NCBI RefSeq assembly: GCF_014204515.1
Contig: NZ_JACHLI010000041.1
Location: forward strand, 1 to 53,545
Source of the DNA: Pseudomonas nitroreducens
Lineage (GTDB): Bacteria > Pseudomonadota > Gammaproteobacteria > Pseudomonadales > Pseudomonadaceae
Reading direction: 5' to 3'
DNA: 53,545 bases
Below the pieces are notes generated by a model. That model was not told the origin of the DNA. It made no database searches and saw only the letters and a list, made by a program, of their open reading frames with translations. Positions 18,863 through 31,642 of this stretch are shown piece by piece; the first letter of the stretch is position 1; the number at the start of each line of letters is the position of its first letter. The position numbers were made by a program, and so were the translations under genes.

Positions 18863-19813
18863 TCAGTTGTCGTCGAGGAACTTTTCAGCGTCCAGCGCGG
18901 CCATGCAACCGGCGCCGGCGGAGGTGATGGCCTGGCGGTAGACGTGGTCGGCCACGTCGCCGGCAGCGAACACGCCGTCGATGCTGGTCAGGGTCGCGTT
19001 GCCTTCGGCGCCGCCCTTGATCTTCAGGTAGCCGTCGTGCATCTCCAGCTGGCCCTTGAACAGGTCGGTATTGGGCTTGTGGCCGATGGCGATGAACACG
19101 CCGGCCAGGTCCAGCTGACGGGTTTCGCCGCTGTTGGCGTCCTTCAGGCGCACGCCGATGACGCCCATGTTGTCGCCCAGGACCTCGTCCAGGGTGGTGT
19201 TCCAGTGCAGGCGCACGTTGCCGTTCTTCGCCTTCTCGAACAGCTTGTCCTGCAGGATCTTCTCCGAACGCAGCTTGTCGCGGCGGTGGATCAGGTGGAC
19301 TTCCTTGGCGATGTTCGACAGGTACAGCGCTTCTTCCACGGCGGTATTGCCGCCGCCGACCACGCAGACCACCTGGTTGCGGTAGAAGAAGCCGTCACAG
19401 GTGGCGCAGGCGGAAACGCCCTTGCCCATGAAGGCTTCTTCCGAGGACATGCCCAGGTACTGGGCCGAGGCGCCGGTGGCGATGATCAGTGCATCGCAGG
19501 TGTAGGTGCCGCTGTCGCCCTTGAGGGTGAAGGGTTTGCTCTGCAACTCGGCGGTGTGGATGTGGTCGTAGACGATCTCGGTATCGAAACGCTTGGCGTG
19601 CTGCTCCATGCGCTGCATCAGGGCCGGACCGGTCAGGCCCTCGACGTCGCCGGGCCAGTTGTCGACCTCGGTGGTGGTGGTGAGTTGGCCGCCGGGCTGG
19701 ATGCCGGTGATGACAACAGGCTTGAGGTTGGCGCGCGCGGCGTACACGGCCGCGGTGTAACCCGCGGGACCGGAGCCCAGGATGATCAGGCGCGAATGCT
19801 TGACTTCACTCAT
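18863..19813 (-). CDS. trxB: Thioredoxin reductase
   Basis: A 316-residue NADPH/FAD enzyme that reduces thioredoxin. The FAD motif GSGPAG is at residues 13-18, the redox-active CATC at 136-139, and the NADPH motif follows at about 155 (VGGGNTAVEEA). The ATG is at 19813. It diverges from ftsK, with about 220 bases between the two starts. Confidence 0.96.
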   Translation of the reverse strand: MSEVKHSRLIILGSGPAGYTAAVYAARANLKPVVITGIQPGGQLTTTTEVDNWPGDVEGLTGPALMQRMEQHAKRFDTEIVYDHIHTAELQSKPFTLKGDSGTYTCDALIIATGASAQYLGMSSEEAFMGKGVSACATCDGFFYRNQVVCVVGGGNTAVEEALYLSNIAKEVHLIHRRDKLRSEKILQDKLFEKAKNGNVRLHWNTTLDEVLGDNMGVIGVRLKDANSGETRQLDLAGVFIAIGHKPNTDLFKGQLEMHDGYLKIKGGAEGNATLTSIDGVFAAGDVADHVYRQAITSAGAGCMAALDAEKFLDDN

Positions 19814-20034
19814 AAAAAGACTCCATAAGCCTTTGTCACGTAAGAGAATGCATGCTCCAATTGAGCAGCCGCAAAGCGGTGTTGGGCTATGCTACACCGA
19901 ACCCCGGAAAGCCGGCAAAAGCGCAGTCGAGCATGCCCGGGTTCGCTGGCATCGGCCGGCCAAAGCCGTACAATAGGCCCGTTTTGCGGCCCAACGACTC
20001 TCGGAAGCGCGCATAGCGCAGGAATAGACGCGTT

Positions 20035-22446
20035 TTGAAGGACACCACAGCAAGCCATGCCGCCGCCTGGCGCCAGCAATTGCATTACCGTCTGAAGGAA
20101 GGGGCTCTGATCGCGCTCGGCGCGCTCTGCCTCTACCTGTGGATGGCGCTGCTCACCTACGATCCTTCCGATCCGGGCTGGAGCCATTCCAGTCACGTTG
20201 AACAGGTGCAGAATGCGGCCGGCCGCCTGGGCGCGCTGAGCGCGGACATCCTGTTCATGGTGCTGGGCTATTTCGCCTACCTGTTCCCGCTGCTGCTGGC
20301 GGTGAAGACCTACCAGGTATTCCGCAAGCGCCACATGCCCTGGGAGTGGAGCGGCTGGCTGTTCTCCTGGCGCCTGATCGGCCTGGTGTTCCTGGTCCTG
20401 TCCGGTTCTGCGCTGGCCTATATCCATTTCCACACCACCGGCAGCCACATGCCGGCGACCGCTGGCGGCGCTCTGGGCGAGAGCCTGGGCCAGCTGGGCA
20501 TCAATGCGCTCAACGTACAGGGCAGCACGCTGCTGTTCCTGGCGCTGTTCCTGTTCGGCATGACGGTGTTCGCCGACCTGTCCTGGTTCAAGGTGATGGA
20601 CGTCACCGGCAAGATCACCCTCGACCTCTTCGAGCTGATCCACAACGCCACCAACCGCTGGTGGAGCGCCCGCAGCGAGCACAAGCAACTGGTCGCGCAA
20701 TTGCGTGAAGTGGATGAACGCGTGGCCGAAGTCGCCGCGCCCATCGTCGCCGACCGTCGCGAGCAAGCCAAGGTCAAGGAGCGCCTGATCGAGCGCGAGG
20801 AAGCGCTGGTCAAAAGCGTGCAGGAACGCGAGAAGCGCGTGGCGCCGAAGATCGACGTCCCGCCACCGCCCAGCAAGCCGGCCGAGCCGAGCAAGCGCGT
20901 GCTGAAAGAGAAGCAGGCGCCGCTATTCGTCGATACCGCCGTGGAGGGCACGCTGCCGCCGCTGTCGATCCTCGACCCGGCTTCCGAGAAGAAGCAGAGT
21001 TACTCGCCCGAATCCCTGGAGGCCATGTCGCGCCTGCTGGAGATCAAGCTCAAGGAATTCGGCGTCGAAGTCATCGTCGAGTCCGTGCATCCGGGCCCGG
21101 TGATCACCCGATTCGAAATCCAGCCGGCCGCCGGCGTGAAGGTCAGCCGCATCTCCAACCTGGCCAAGGACCTCGCGCGTTCGCTGGCGGTGATCAGCGT
21201 GCGCGTGGTGGAGGTTATTCCCGGCAAGACCACCGTGGGCATCGAGATTCCCAACGAAGACCGGCAGATGGTGCGCTTCTCCGAAGTGCTGATGACCCCG
21301 GAATACGACGAGCACAAGTCCACCGTGCCGCTGGCCCTGGGCCACGACATCGGCGGCAACCCGGTGATTACCGACCTGGCAAGGATGCCGCACCTGCTGG
21401 TGGCCGGTACTACCGGCTCCGGTAAGTCGGTGGGCGTGAACGCCATGCTGCTGTCGATCCTGTTCAAGTCCACGCCGGAAGAGGCGCGGCTGATCATGAT
21501 CGACCCGAAGATGCTGGAACTGTCGATCTACGAAGGCATTCCACACCTGCTCTGTCCGGTGGTCACCGACATGAAGGAGGCTGCCAACGCGCTGCGCTGG
21601 AGCGTCGCCGAGATGGAACGCCGCTACAAGCTGATGGCGGCCATGGGTGTGCGTAACCTCGCCGGCTTCAACCGCAAGGTGAAGGACGCGGAGGAGGCCG
21701 GCACGCCGCTGACCGACCCGTTGTATCGCCGCGAGAGCATGGAAGACGAGGCGCCGCTGCTGCAGACCCTGCCGACCATCGTGGTGGTGGTCGACGAGTT
21801 CGCCGACATGATGATGATCGTCGGCAAGAAGGTGGAAGAACTGATCGCCCGTATCGCCCAGAAGGCGCGGGCGGCGGGCATCCACCTGATCCTGGCGACC
21901 CAGCGTCCGTCGGTGGACGTGATCACCGGCCTGATCAAGGCGAACATCCCGACCCGGATCGCCTTCCAGGTTTCCAGCAAGATCGACTCGCGCACCATCC
22001 TCGACCAGGGTGGCGCCGAGCAGCTGCTGGGCCACGGTGACATGCTCTATCTGCCGCCGGGCACCGGCCTGCCGATCCGCGTCCATGGCGCCTTCGTCTC
22101 CGATGACGAAGTGCACCGCGTGGTCGAAGCCTGGAAGCTGCGTGGCGCGCCGAACTACATCGAGGACATTCTCGCCGGCGCCGATGAAGGCGGTGGCGGT
22201 TCGTTCGAAGGTGGCGGCGGTGGCGAAGGCAGCGAGGGCAGCGAGGACGATCCGCTCTACGACGAGGCCGTGCGCTTCGTCACCGAAAGCCGCCGGGCTT
22301 CCATCTCCGCCGTGCAGCGCAAGCTGAAGATCGGCTACAACCGCGCCGCGCGGATGATCGAAGCGATGGAGATGGCCGGCGTGGTGACTCCGATGAATAC
22401 CAATGGCTCGCGCGAAGTGATCGCGCCGGCCCCGATCCGTGATTGA
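20035..22446 (+). CDS. ftsK: DNA translocase FtsK
   Basis: An 803-residue septal DNA pump for chromosome segregation. It has four or five N-terminal membrane helices (about 25-175), a short charged linker, a RecA-like motor with Walker A AGTTGSGKS (457-465), and the C-terminal gamma winged helix (after a Gly-rich spacer, about 735-803) that reads KOPS and contacts XerD. The start is a TTG at 20035, immediately before MKDTTASHAA. No good ATG exists nearby and the length agrees with Pseudomonas FtsK (about 800-810). lolA follows immediately. Confidence 0.95.
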   Translation: MKDTTASHAAAWRQQLHYRLKEGALIALGALCLYLWMALLTYDPSDPGWSHSSHVEQVQNAAGRLGALSADILFMVLGYFAYLFPLLLAVKTYQVFRKRHMPWEWSGWLFSWRLIGLVFLVLSGSALAYIHFHTTGSHMPATAGGALGESLGQLGINALNVQGSTLLFLALFLFGMTVFADLSWFKVMDVTGKITLDLFELIHNATNRWWSARSEHKQLVAQLREVDERVAEVAAPIVADRREQAKVKERLIEREEALVKSVQEREKRVAPKIDVPPPPSKPAEPSKRVLKEKQAPLFVDTAVEGTLPPLSILDPASEKKQSYSPESLEAMSRLLEIKLKEFGVEVIVESVHPGPVITRFEIQPAAGVKVSRISNLAKDLARSLAVISVRVVEVIPGKTTVGIEIPNEDRQMVRFSEVLMTPEYDEHKSTVPLALGHDIGGNPVITDLARMPHLLVAGTTGSGKSVGVNAMLLSILFKSTPEEARLIMIDPKMLELSIYEGIPHLLCPVVTDMKEAANALRWSVAEMERRYKLMAAMGVRNLAGFNRKVKDAEEAGTPLTDPLYRRESMEDEAPLLQTLPTIVVVVDEFADMMMIVGKKVEELIARIAQKARAAGIHLILATQRPSVDVITGLIKANIPTRIAFQVSSKIDSRTILDQGGAEQLLGHGDMLYLPPGTGLPIRVHGAFVSDDEVHRVVEAWKLRGAPNYIEDILAGADEGGGGSFEGGGGGEGSEGSEDDPLYDEAVRFVTESRRASISAVQRKLKIGYNRAARMIEAMEMAGVVTPMNTNGSREVIAPAPIRD

Positions 22447-22465
22447 TTCGATTTCGAGGATTTCA

Positions 22466-23089
22466 ATGCGTCTGATCCGCCTGTTGTTCGTTGCTGCGCT
22501 GGCTGTTGCCGGCGTCCAGGCCCATGCCGACGAAGCTGCTGCGCAGCGTTTGAGCGGGATGCTCACCAAGGCCCAGACCATGACTGCGCGCTTCTCCCAG
22601 CTGACCCTGGATGGCAGCGGTACGCGCCTGCAGGAAACCGCCGGTACCCTGGGCCTCAAGCGCCCAGGCCTGTTCCGCTGGCACACCGATGCGCCGAACG
22701 AGCAGCTGCTGATCTCCAACGGCGAGAAAATCTGGCTGTACGACCCGGACCTGGAGCAGGTGACCATCCAGAAACTCGACCAGCGCCTGACCCAGACCCC
22801 GGCACTGCTGCTCTCCGGCGACGTGTCGAAGATCGGCCAGAGCTTCGACATCACCGCCAAAGATGGCGGCAACGTGGTGGACTTCACCCTCAAGCCCAAG
22901 TCCAAGGACACCCTGTTCGACAGCCTGCGGATTTCCTTCCGCAGCGGCGTGGTGAACGACATGCAACTGGTCGACAGCGTCGGCCAGCGCACCAATATCC
23001 TGTTCTTCGACGTGAAGATGAACGAGGCGATGGACGCCAAGCAGTTCGTCTTCGAGGTGCCCAAGGGCGTCGACGTCATCCAGGAGTGA
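22466..23089 (+). CDS. lolA: Outer-membrane lipoprotein carrier protein LolA
   Basis: A periplasmic chaperone of 207 residues that takes lipoproteins from LolCDE to LolB. It has a cleavable signal peptide (residues 1-21, ending VQAHA), then the LolA beta-barrel, with the family pattern MTARFSQLTLDGSG and KRPGLFRWHT. The ATG at 22466 with CGAGGA upstream is chosen over a start inside ftsK. ftsK-lolA-rarA-serS is a conserved gamma-proteobacterial order. Confidence 0.96.
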   Translation: MRLIRLLFVAALAVAGVQAHADEAAAQRLSGMLTKAQTMTARFSQLTLDGSGTRLQETAGTLGLKRPGLFRWHTDAPNEQLLISNGEKIWLYDPDLEQVTIQKLDQRLTQTPALLLSGDVSKIGQSFDITAKDGGNVVDFTLKPKSKDTLFDSLRISFRSGVVNDMQLVDSVGQRTNILFFDVKMNEAMDAKQFVFEVPKGVDVIQE

Positions 23090-23135
23090 TCGACGCCTGC
23101 GTCGAGTAACCCGTTCTGAGTAATAGGTAAGATTC

Positions 23136-24461
23136 GTGGATCTGTTCCGCTCCGCCCCCGTTTCCCAGCCCCTGGCCGCGCGCCTGCGCGCGACCAGCCT
23201 GGACGAGTACGTCGGCCAGGAGCACCTGCTCGCCCGCGGCAAGCCGCTGCGCGAGGCGCTGGAACAGGGTGCGCTGCACTCGATGATCTTCTGGGGGCCG
23301 CCCGGGGTGGGCAAGACCACCCTGGCCAAGCTGCTGGCCCAGGTCACCGACGCGCACTTCGAGACCATCTCGGCGGTGCTGTCCGGGGTGAAGGAAATCC
23401 GCCAGTCGGTGGAGGTGGCCAAGCAGCATGCCGCCCAGTACGGCCGCCGCACCATCCTCTTCGTCGACGAAGTGCACCGCTTCAACAAGAGCCAGCAGGA
23501 CGCCTTCCTGCCGTATGTGGAAGACGGCACGCTGATCTTCATCGGCGCGACCACTGAAAACCCGTCCTTCGAGCTGAACAACGCGTTGCTCTCCCGCGCC
23601 CGCGTCTATGTACTGAAAAGCCTCGACGAAGCGGCGCTGCGCCGGCTGGTCGAGCGCGCGCTCAGCGAAGAGAAGGGCCTGGGCAAGCGCCACCTGAGCC
23701 TGCCTGACGACAGCTTCGCCATCCTCATGGCCGCTGCCGACGGCGACGGCCGGCGCCTGCTCAACCTGCTGGAGAACGCCTCCGACCTCGCCGAGGACAA
23801 CGGCGAAATCAGCGCCGAGTTGCTGCAGAACCTGCTGGGCGACTCGCGCCGACGCTTCGACAAGGGCGGCGAGGCCTTCTACGACCAGATCAGCGCGCTG
23901 CACAAGTCGGTGCGGGGCTCCAGTCCCGATGGCGCGCTGTACTGGTATTCGCGCATGCTCGATGGCGGTTGCGATCCGTTGTACATCGCCCGTCGCGTGG
24001 TGCGCATGGCCAGTGAGGACATCGGCAATGCCGACCCGCGCGCCCTGACCCTGTGCCTGCACGCCTGGGATGTGCAGGAGCGCCTGGGCAGCCCGGAAGG
24101 CGAGCTGGCGATTGCGCAGGCTATCGTCTACCTGGCCTGCGCGCCGAAGAGCAATGCCGTCTACAACGCCTACAACACGGCGCGCCGTGATGTGGCGGAG
24201 AGCGGTTCGCTGGAAGTGCCGCTGCACCTGCGCAACGCACCGACCAAACTGATGAAGAACCTGGGCTATGGCGATGAATACCGCTATGCCCATGATGAGC
24301 CGGATGCTTATGCGGCCGGGGAAGACTACTTCCCCGAGTCCATGGAACCGCGCCAGTATTACCAACCCGTGCCGCGCGGGCTGGAACTGAAGATCGGCGA
24401 AAAGCTGCGCCACCTGGCCAGCCTCGACAAGGCCAGTGCCCGCCGTCGCAGAAAATCCTGA
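23136..24461 (+). CDS. rarA: Replication-associated recombination protein A (RarA/MgsA)
   Basis: A 441-residue AAA+ ATPase of the clamp-loader-like family that acts at stalled forks and interacts with SSB. Walker A GPPGVGKT is at 54-61, Walker B FVDEVHRFN at about 109-117, and the C-terminal tetramerisation domain includes RRDVAESG. The start is GTG at 23136, with AGGTAAG upstream. Confidence 0.95.
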   Translation: MDLFRSAPVSQPLAARLRATSLDEYVGQEHLLARGKPLREALEQGALHSMIFWGPPGVGKTTLAKLLAQVTDAHFETISAVLSGVKEIRQSVEVAKQHAAQYGRRTILFVDEVHRFNKSQQDAFLPYVEDGTLIFIGATTENPSFELNNALLSRARVYVLKSLDEAALRRLVERALSEEKGLGKRHLSLPDDSFAILMAAADGDGRRLLNLLENASDLAEDNGEISAELLQNLLGDSRRRFDKGGEAFYDQISALHKSVRGSSPDGALYWYSRMLDGGCDPLYIARRVVRMASEDIGNADPRALTLCLHAWDVQERLGSPEGELAIAQAIVYLACAPKSNAVYNAYNTARRDVAESGSLEVPLHLRNAPTKLMKNLGYGDEYRYAHDEPDAYAAGEDYFPESMEPRQYYQPVPRGLELKIGEKLRHLASLDKASARRRRKS

Positions 24462-24507
24462 AGTGGCGCCCGCGAGCGCCGCCTGACACTCGACACGAGA
24501 AGACACC

Positions 24508-25788
<1,281 letters not shown>

Positions 25789-25789
25789 G

Positions 25790-27175
25790 ATGGACTTCCT
25801 GCCGCTGTTCCACATCCTGCGCGGACGTCGCGCGCTACTGGTCGGCGGCGGTGATGTCGCACTGCGCAAGGCGCGCCTGCTGAACGAGGCCGGCGCGGTG
25901 CTGCGTGTCGTGGCTCCGGAGGTGCATTCGGAGCTGCGCGAGCTGGTCGAGGAGGGCGCGGGCGAGTTGCTCCTGCGTCCCTACGCCCAGGGTGATCTGC
26001 AGGACTGCGTGCTGGTCATCGCCGCCACGGATGACGAGCCGCTCAATGCCCAGGTTTCCCGCGACGCCAATGCGCGCGGCGTACCGGTCAACGTGGTCGA
26101 CGCGCCGGCGCTGTGCAGCGTGATCTTCCCGGCCATCGTCGATCGTTCGCCGCTGGTGGTGGCGGTTTCCAGCGGCGGCGACGCGCCGGTGCTGGCCCGT
26201 CTGCTGCGCGCCAAGCTGGAAACCTGGATCCCCGCGACCTATGGCCAACTGGCCGGGCTCGCCAGCCGCTTCCGCGAACGCGTGAAGCAGCGCCTGCCGG
26301 ACCTGCAGCAGCGGCGCAAGTTCTGGGAAGAGGTGTTCCAGGGCCCGGTTGCCGAGCGCGTGCTCGCCGGCCAGCCGAACGAAGCCGAGCGCCTGCTGGC
26401 GGACAAACTGGAGTCGCCGCAGGCCGAGTCTCGCGGCGAGGTCTATCTGGTCGGCGCCGGCCCTGGTGATCCCGACTTGCTGACCTTCCGCGCGTTGCGC
26501 CTGATGCAACAGGCCGATGTGGTGCTGTATGACCGCCTCGTCGCGCCGGCCATCCTCGAACTGTGCCGCCGTGATGCCGACCGCCTCTACGTCGGCAAGC
26601 GCCGCGCCGACCATGCCGTGCCGCAGGACGAGATCAATCGCAAGCTGGTCGAACTGGCCCAGCAGGGCAAGCGCGTGCTGCGCCTGAAGGGCGGCGATCC
26701 GTTCATCTTCGGCCGTGGTGGCGAGGAGATCGACGAACTGGCGGCCAATGGCATCCCGTTCCAGGTGGTGCCGGGCATTACCGCTGCCAGCGGTTGCGCA
26801 GCCTATGCCGGTATTCCGCTGACCCACCGCGATTACGCGCAGTCCGTGCGTTTCGTGACCGGGCACCTGAAGGATGGCAGCACCGACCTGCCGTGGAATG
26901 ACCTGGTCGCTCCGGGGCAGACCCTGGTGTTCTACATGGGCCTGGTCGGCTTGCCGGTCATCTGCGAGCAACTGGTGCGCCATGGCCGCTCCGCTGATAC
27001 ACCCGCGGCGCTGATCCAGCAGGGCACCACGGTGCATCAGCGGGTGTTCACCGGCACCCTGGCGAACCTGCCGCAACTGGTGGCCGAGCACGAAGTGCAT
27101 GCGCCGACCCTGGTGATAGTCGGGGAAGTGGTGCAACTGCGCGAGAAGCTGGCCTGGTTCGAGGGTCAGCAGTGA
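25790..27175 (+). CDS. cysG: Siroheme synthase (trifunctional)
   Basis: Makes siroheme from uroporphyrinogen III for sulfite and nitrite reductases. The N-terminal part is the NAD-dependent dehydrogenase/ferrochelatase (VGGGDVALRKA at about 17-27; dimerisation region 110-205). The C-terminal part is the SAM-dependent methyltransferase (VGAGPGDPDLLT at about 220, with LKGGDPFIFGRGG further on). At 461 residues it is full length. Translation is probably coupled to serS. Confidence 0.97.
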   Translation: MDFLPLFHILRGRRALLVGGGDVALRKARLLNEAGAVLRVVAPEVHSELRELVEEGAGELLLRPYAQGDLQDCVLVIAATDDEPLNAQVSRDANARGVPVNVVDAPALCSVIFPAIVDRSPLVVAVSSGGDAPVLARLLRAKLETWIPATYGQLAGLASRFRERVKQRLPDLQQRRKFWEEVFQGPVAERVLAGQPNEAERLLADKLESPQAESRGEVYLVGAGPGDPDLLTFRALRLMQQADVVLYDRLVAPAILELCRRDADRLYVGKRRADHAVPQDEINRKLVELAQQGKRVLRLKGGDPFIFGRGGEEIDELAANGIPFQVVPGITAASGCAAYAGIPLTHRDYAQSVRFVTGHLKDGSTDLPWNDLVAPGQTLVFYMGLVGLPVICEQLVRHGRSADTPAALIQQGTTVHQRVFTGTLANLPQLVAEHEVHAPTLVIVGEVVQLREKLAWFEGQQ

Positions 27176-27519
27176 GAGTGCTTCGCGCGGTGATCCTGGG
27201 CGCTGCCTGCGCATGGGGTTTCACTGCGCTGCCGGCCTCTGCGGCCAGCTTCGACTGCAAGAAGGCCAGGCAGGCAGACGAAAAGGCCATCTGCGCTGAT
27301 CGCCAGCTGTCCGAGCTGGATGTGCAGGTGGCCACCACCTATCGCCTGCTGCGCGGCCTGTTCGCCATGGGCATGCGCGGCAACCTGGGTGACTCGCAGC
27401 TCGCCTGGCTGGAACAGCGCCGCGCCTGCGGCGCCAACAAGGCCTGCCTCAGGCAGCGTTACCAGGAACGCCTGGATGCGCTGCAGAAAGTCTACGACGG
27501 CATCGACAAGCCCATCTGA
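27172..27519 (+). CDS. Small exported LprI-like (DUF1311) protein
   Basis: A 115-residue protein with a signal peptide (residues 1-24, ending PASAA), then FDCKKARQADEKAICADRQLSELD, the LprI/DUF1311 pattern with Cys pairs (Cys29/Cys41 and Cys86/Cys92) suited to disulfides. Some relatives inhibit lysozyme; its role here is not known. The GTG start overlaps the cysG TGA by 4 bases (GTGA). Its position after cysG matches P. aeruginosa PA2610 by my recollection. Confidence 0.75.
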   Translation: MRVLRAVILGAACAWGFTALPASAASFDCKKARQADEKAICADRQLSELDVQVATTYRLLRGLFAMGMRGNLGDSQLAWLEQRRACGANKACLRQRYQERLDALQKVYDGIDKPI

Positions 27520-27539
27520 GCTGCGACTTTCCCGGCACG

Positions 27540-27623
27540 AGCTTGCTCACGAACAGGCGCATCCCGTAACTGCCCGCTCCTGCGCGGGGTTCGAGTGCGC
27601 AGGAGCGGCCTTCGTCCGCGAAC
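27540..27623. repeat. REP-type repeat pair after the cysG operon
   Basis: There is a degenerate GAGCTTGCTCACGAAC arm near 27540-27555, a CCCGCTCCTGCGC arm near 27573, and an AGGAGCGGCCTTCGTCCGCG arm at about 27601-27620. These are arms of the same family found at 28.1-28.4, 38.0-38.1, 40.3, 40.8, 41.7 and 53.2 kb. Such pairs act as transcript 3' stabilisers or as repeat substrates. Confidence 0.6.
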
Positions 27624-27641
27624 TGTTGGCGAGGCGTTGGC

Positions 27642-27995
27642 TCAGGCTTCGACGATGGCCTGGAAGCCGCCGAAGATCATGCGCTGGCCGTCGAAGGGCA
27701 TGTCGGTGAATTCGCTCTTCATCCGCGGGTCTTCCATGAACTTCTTCATGCCGGCGTCCCGCGCCTGCTTGCTCGGCCAGGTGATCCAGGAGAACACCAC
27801 GGTTTCGTCTTCCTTGAGCTTCACCGCCATGGGGAAAGAGGTCACCTTGCCTTCGGGCACGTCGTCGCCCCAGCACTCGACGACGCCCAGCGCGCCGAAT
27901 TCCTTGAACATGGCCGCGGCCTTGCGCGCCACCTCGATATAGCGCTCGCGGCGGGCGGTGGGGACCGGTACGAGGAAGCCATCGACATAGTTCAT
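27642..27995 (-). CDS. DUF1428 (YbaA-like) protein
   Basis: A 117-residue ferredoxin-like-fold protein. Landmarks are MNYVDGFLVPVPTARRERY at the N terminus and PFDGQRMIFGGFQ near the C terminus, typical of the DUF1428 family. The molecular role is unknown. It is solitary, oriented against the cysG operon, and bordered on both sides by repeat-rich DNA, so it looks like an accessory insertion between the backbone and the paa region. Confidence 0.82.
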   Translation of the reverse strand: MNYVDGFLVPVPTARRERYIEVARKAAAMFKEFGALGVVECWGDDVPEGKVTSFPMAVKLKEDETVVFSWITWPSKQARDAGMKKFMEDPRMKSEFTDMPFDGQRMIFGGFQAIVEA

Positions 27996-28457
27996 CGTTC
28001 ATCTCCTGAGATTGGGCCGACGGCCGGATGCCGCCTGCCTTTGAGGAATAGTCGAAGGGCGGGCTGGGTGATCGACAGGGAAGGGTGGCGGGGCGACGGA
28101 TGGTCGTGTGTGACGGAGATTCCGTGGGTGCGAACAGAGGTCCAGGGAACTGTAGGAGCGAGCTTGCTCGCGAACCTGCGCTGGCCCTGCCGACGGATCG
28201 CGGACAACGCCCGCTCCCCCACGGAAGGACGGGATAGCGTAGGAGCGGACTTTGTCCGCGATCGTTCTCCGTCGGCGCCGAAACGTGGGTGGAGCGCCGT
28301 TCGCTGAGCAGGCGCACTGCAGGTGTGTCTTCCTACCTGACAGGCGTCATCCGCGTTGGATTTCGCGGACAAGGTCCGCTCCTACGGGGAATGCCGGTGC
28401 GGCTCTTGTAGGAGCGGAGCTTCTCCGCGATTCGCCGGCAGGGCCGGCGTTAAAAAG
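27996..28457. repeat. REP repeat cluster upstream of DUF1428 and after paaK
   Basis: This stretch of about 460 bases has no gene. It holds at least four clear copies of the GTAGGAGCG-arm REP family: 28153-28174 (AGCGAGCTTGCTCGCGAA type), 28239-28262 (GGACTTTGTCCGCG type), 28362-28385 (inverted copy) and 28408-28432 (GGAGCTTCTCCGCG type). A degenerate fifth copy is near 28192-28218. Copies alternate in orientation, as in BIME clusters. Confidence 0.8.
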
Positions 28458-28483
28458 AAAAGCCCCGCCGAGGCGGGGCTTTT
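28458..28483 (-). terminator. Rho-independent terminator of the paa operon
   Basis: A 12-bp stem AAAAGCCCCGCC/GGCGGGGCTTTT with a 2-base loop, 15 bases after the paaK stop. Confidence 0.85.
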
Positions 28484-28498
28484 CAATCATGCGAAGAC

Positions 28499-29818
<1,320 letters not shown>

Positions 29819-29990
29819 GGGTTCACTCGATTTGTTCTTGTACGCCAGCCGGTGAGGGCTGCGAGTGTCATGGGAGCAGCATACCGCCCCCGTTCGCGGG
29901 TGGATTCGAACCCCTGCCAGAGACTTTGCTCTGTCTGCCAGTCGGCAGGCTTCGGCGACTGGCGGCGCGGGGTTCGACGCCCCCTGTGGA

Positions 29991-31201
<1,211 letters not shown>

Positions 31202-31205
<4 letters not shown>

Positions 31206-31642
31206 TCGGAGGTCTCCTGCGCCAGCACGGTGCCGCGCACTTTGTAGGATTTGCCGTGGAACAGGGCGATCAGCTGGCCCTGGGAATTCTCGATGCGCAC
31301 GTCGTAGTTGCCGGTGCGGCCGCTGCGGCTCTGCTCAAAGGCGCTGGCGATCAGCTCGTCGCCTTCACGGGCCGGCGCCACGTAGTCGATGCTGCAGCCG
31401 ATGGCGACGGTGGCGTCGTTGTAGCTGTTGCAGGCGAAGGCGAACGCCGAGTCGGCGAGGGCGAACAGGTAGCCGCCGTGGCAGGTGCCGTGCCCCTGGA
31501 TCATGTCCTCGCGCACGCGCATCGACAGCTTGGCGCTGCCCGGGCCGGCATCCAGCAGCTGGATGCCCATGCGCCGGGTGGCCTGGTCGCGCTCGTACAT
31601 GCTTTCGGCGCAGTCGCGGGCCAGTTGGGTGGCGTCAGTCAT
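31202..31642 (-). CDS. paaI: Phenylacetyl-CoA pathway thioesterase PaaI
   Basis: A 146-residue hotdog thioesterase that relieves CoA trapping by hydrolysing ring-hydroxylated phenylacetyl-CoA and related dead-end thioesters. The signature HGTCHGGYLFALADSAF (51-67) contains His55 and the catalytic Asp64. The ATG at 31642 overlaps the end of paaH by 8 bases. An upstream in-frame ATG at 31663 lies deeper inside paaH and is less likely. Confidence 0.93.

Noticed and set aside
22439..22465. Upstream start for LolA inside the end of ftsK
   Set aside because: It would place nine residues before the signal peptide; the ATG at 22466 has a ribosome site and gives a normal signal sequence.
29895..29925. 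A tRNA T-arm-like string (GGTTCGAATCC on the complement) between paaJ and paaK
   Set aside because: The 5-bp T-stem has two mismatches and no anticodon, D-arm or acceptor stem can be built around it.
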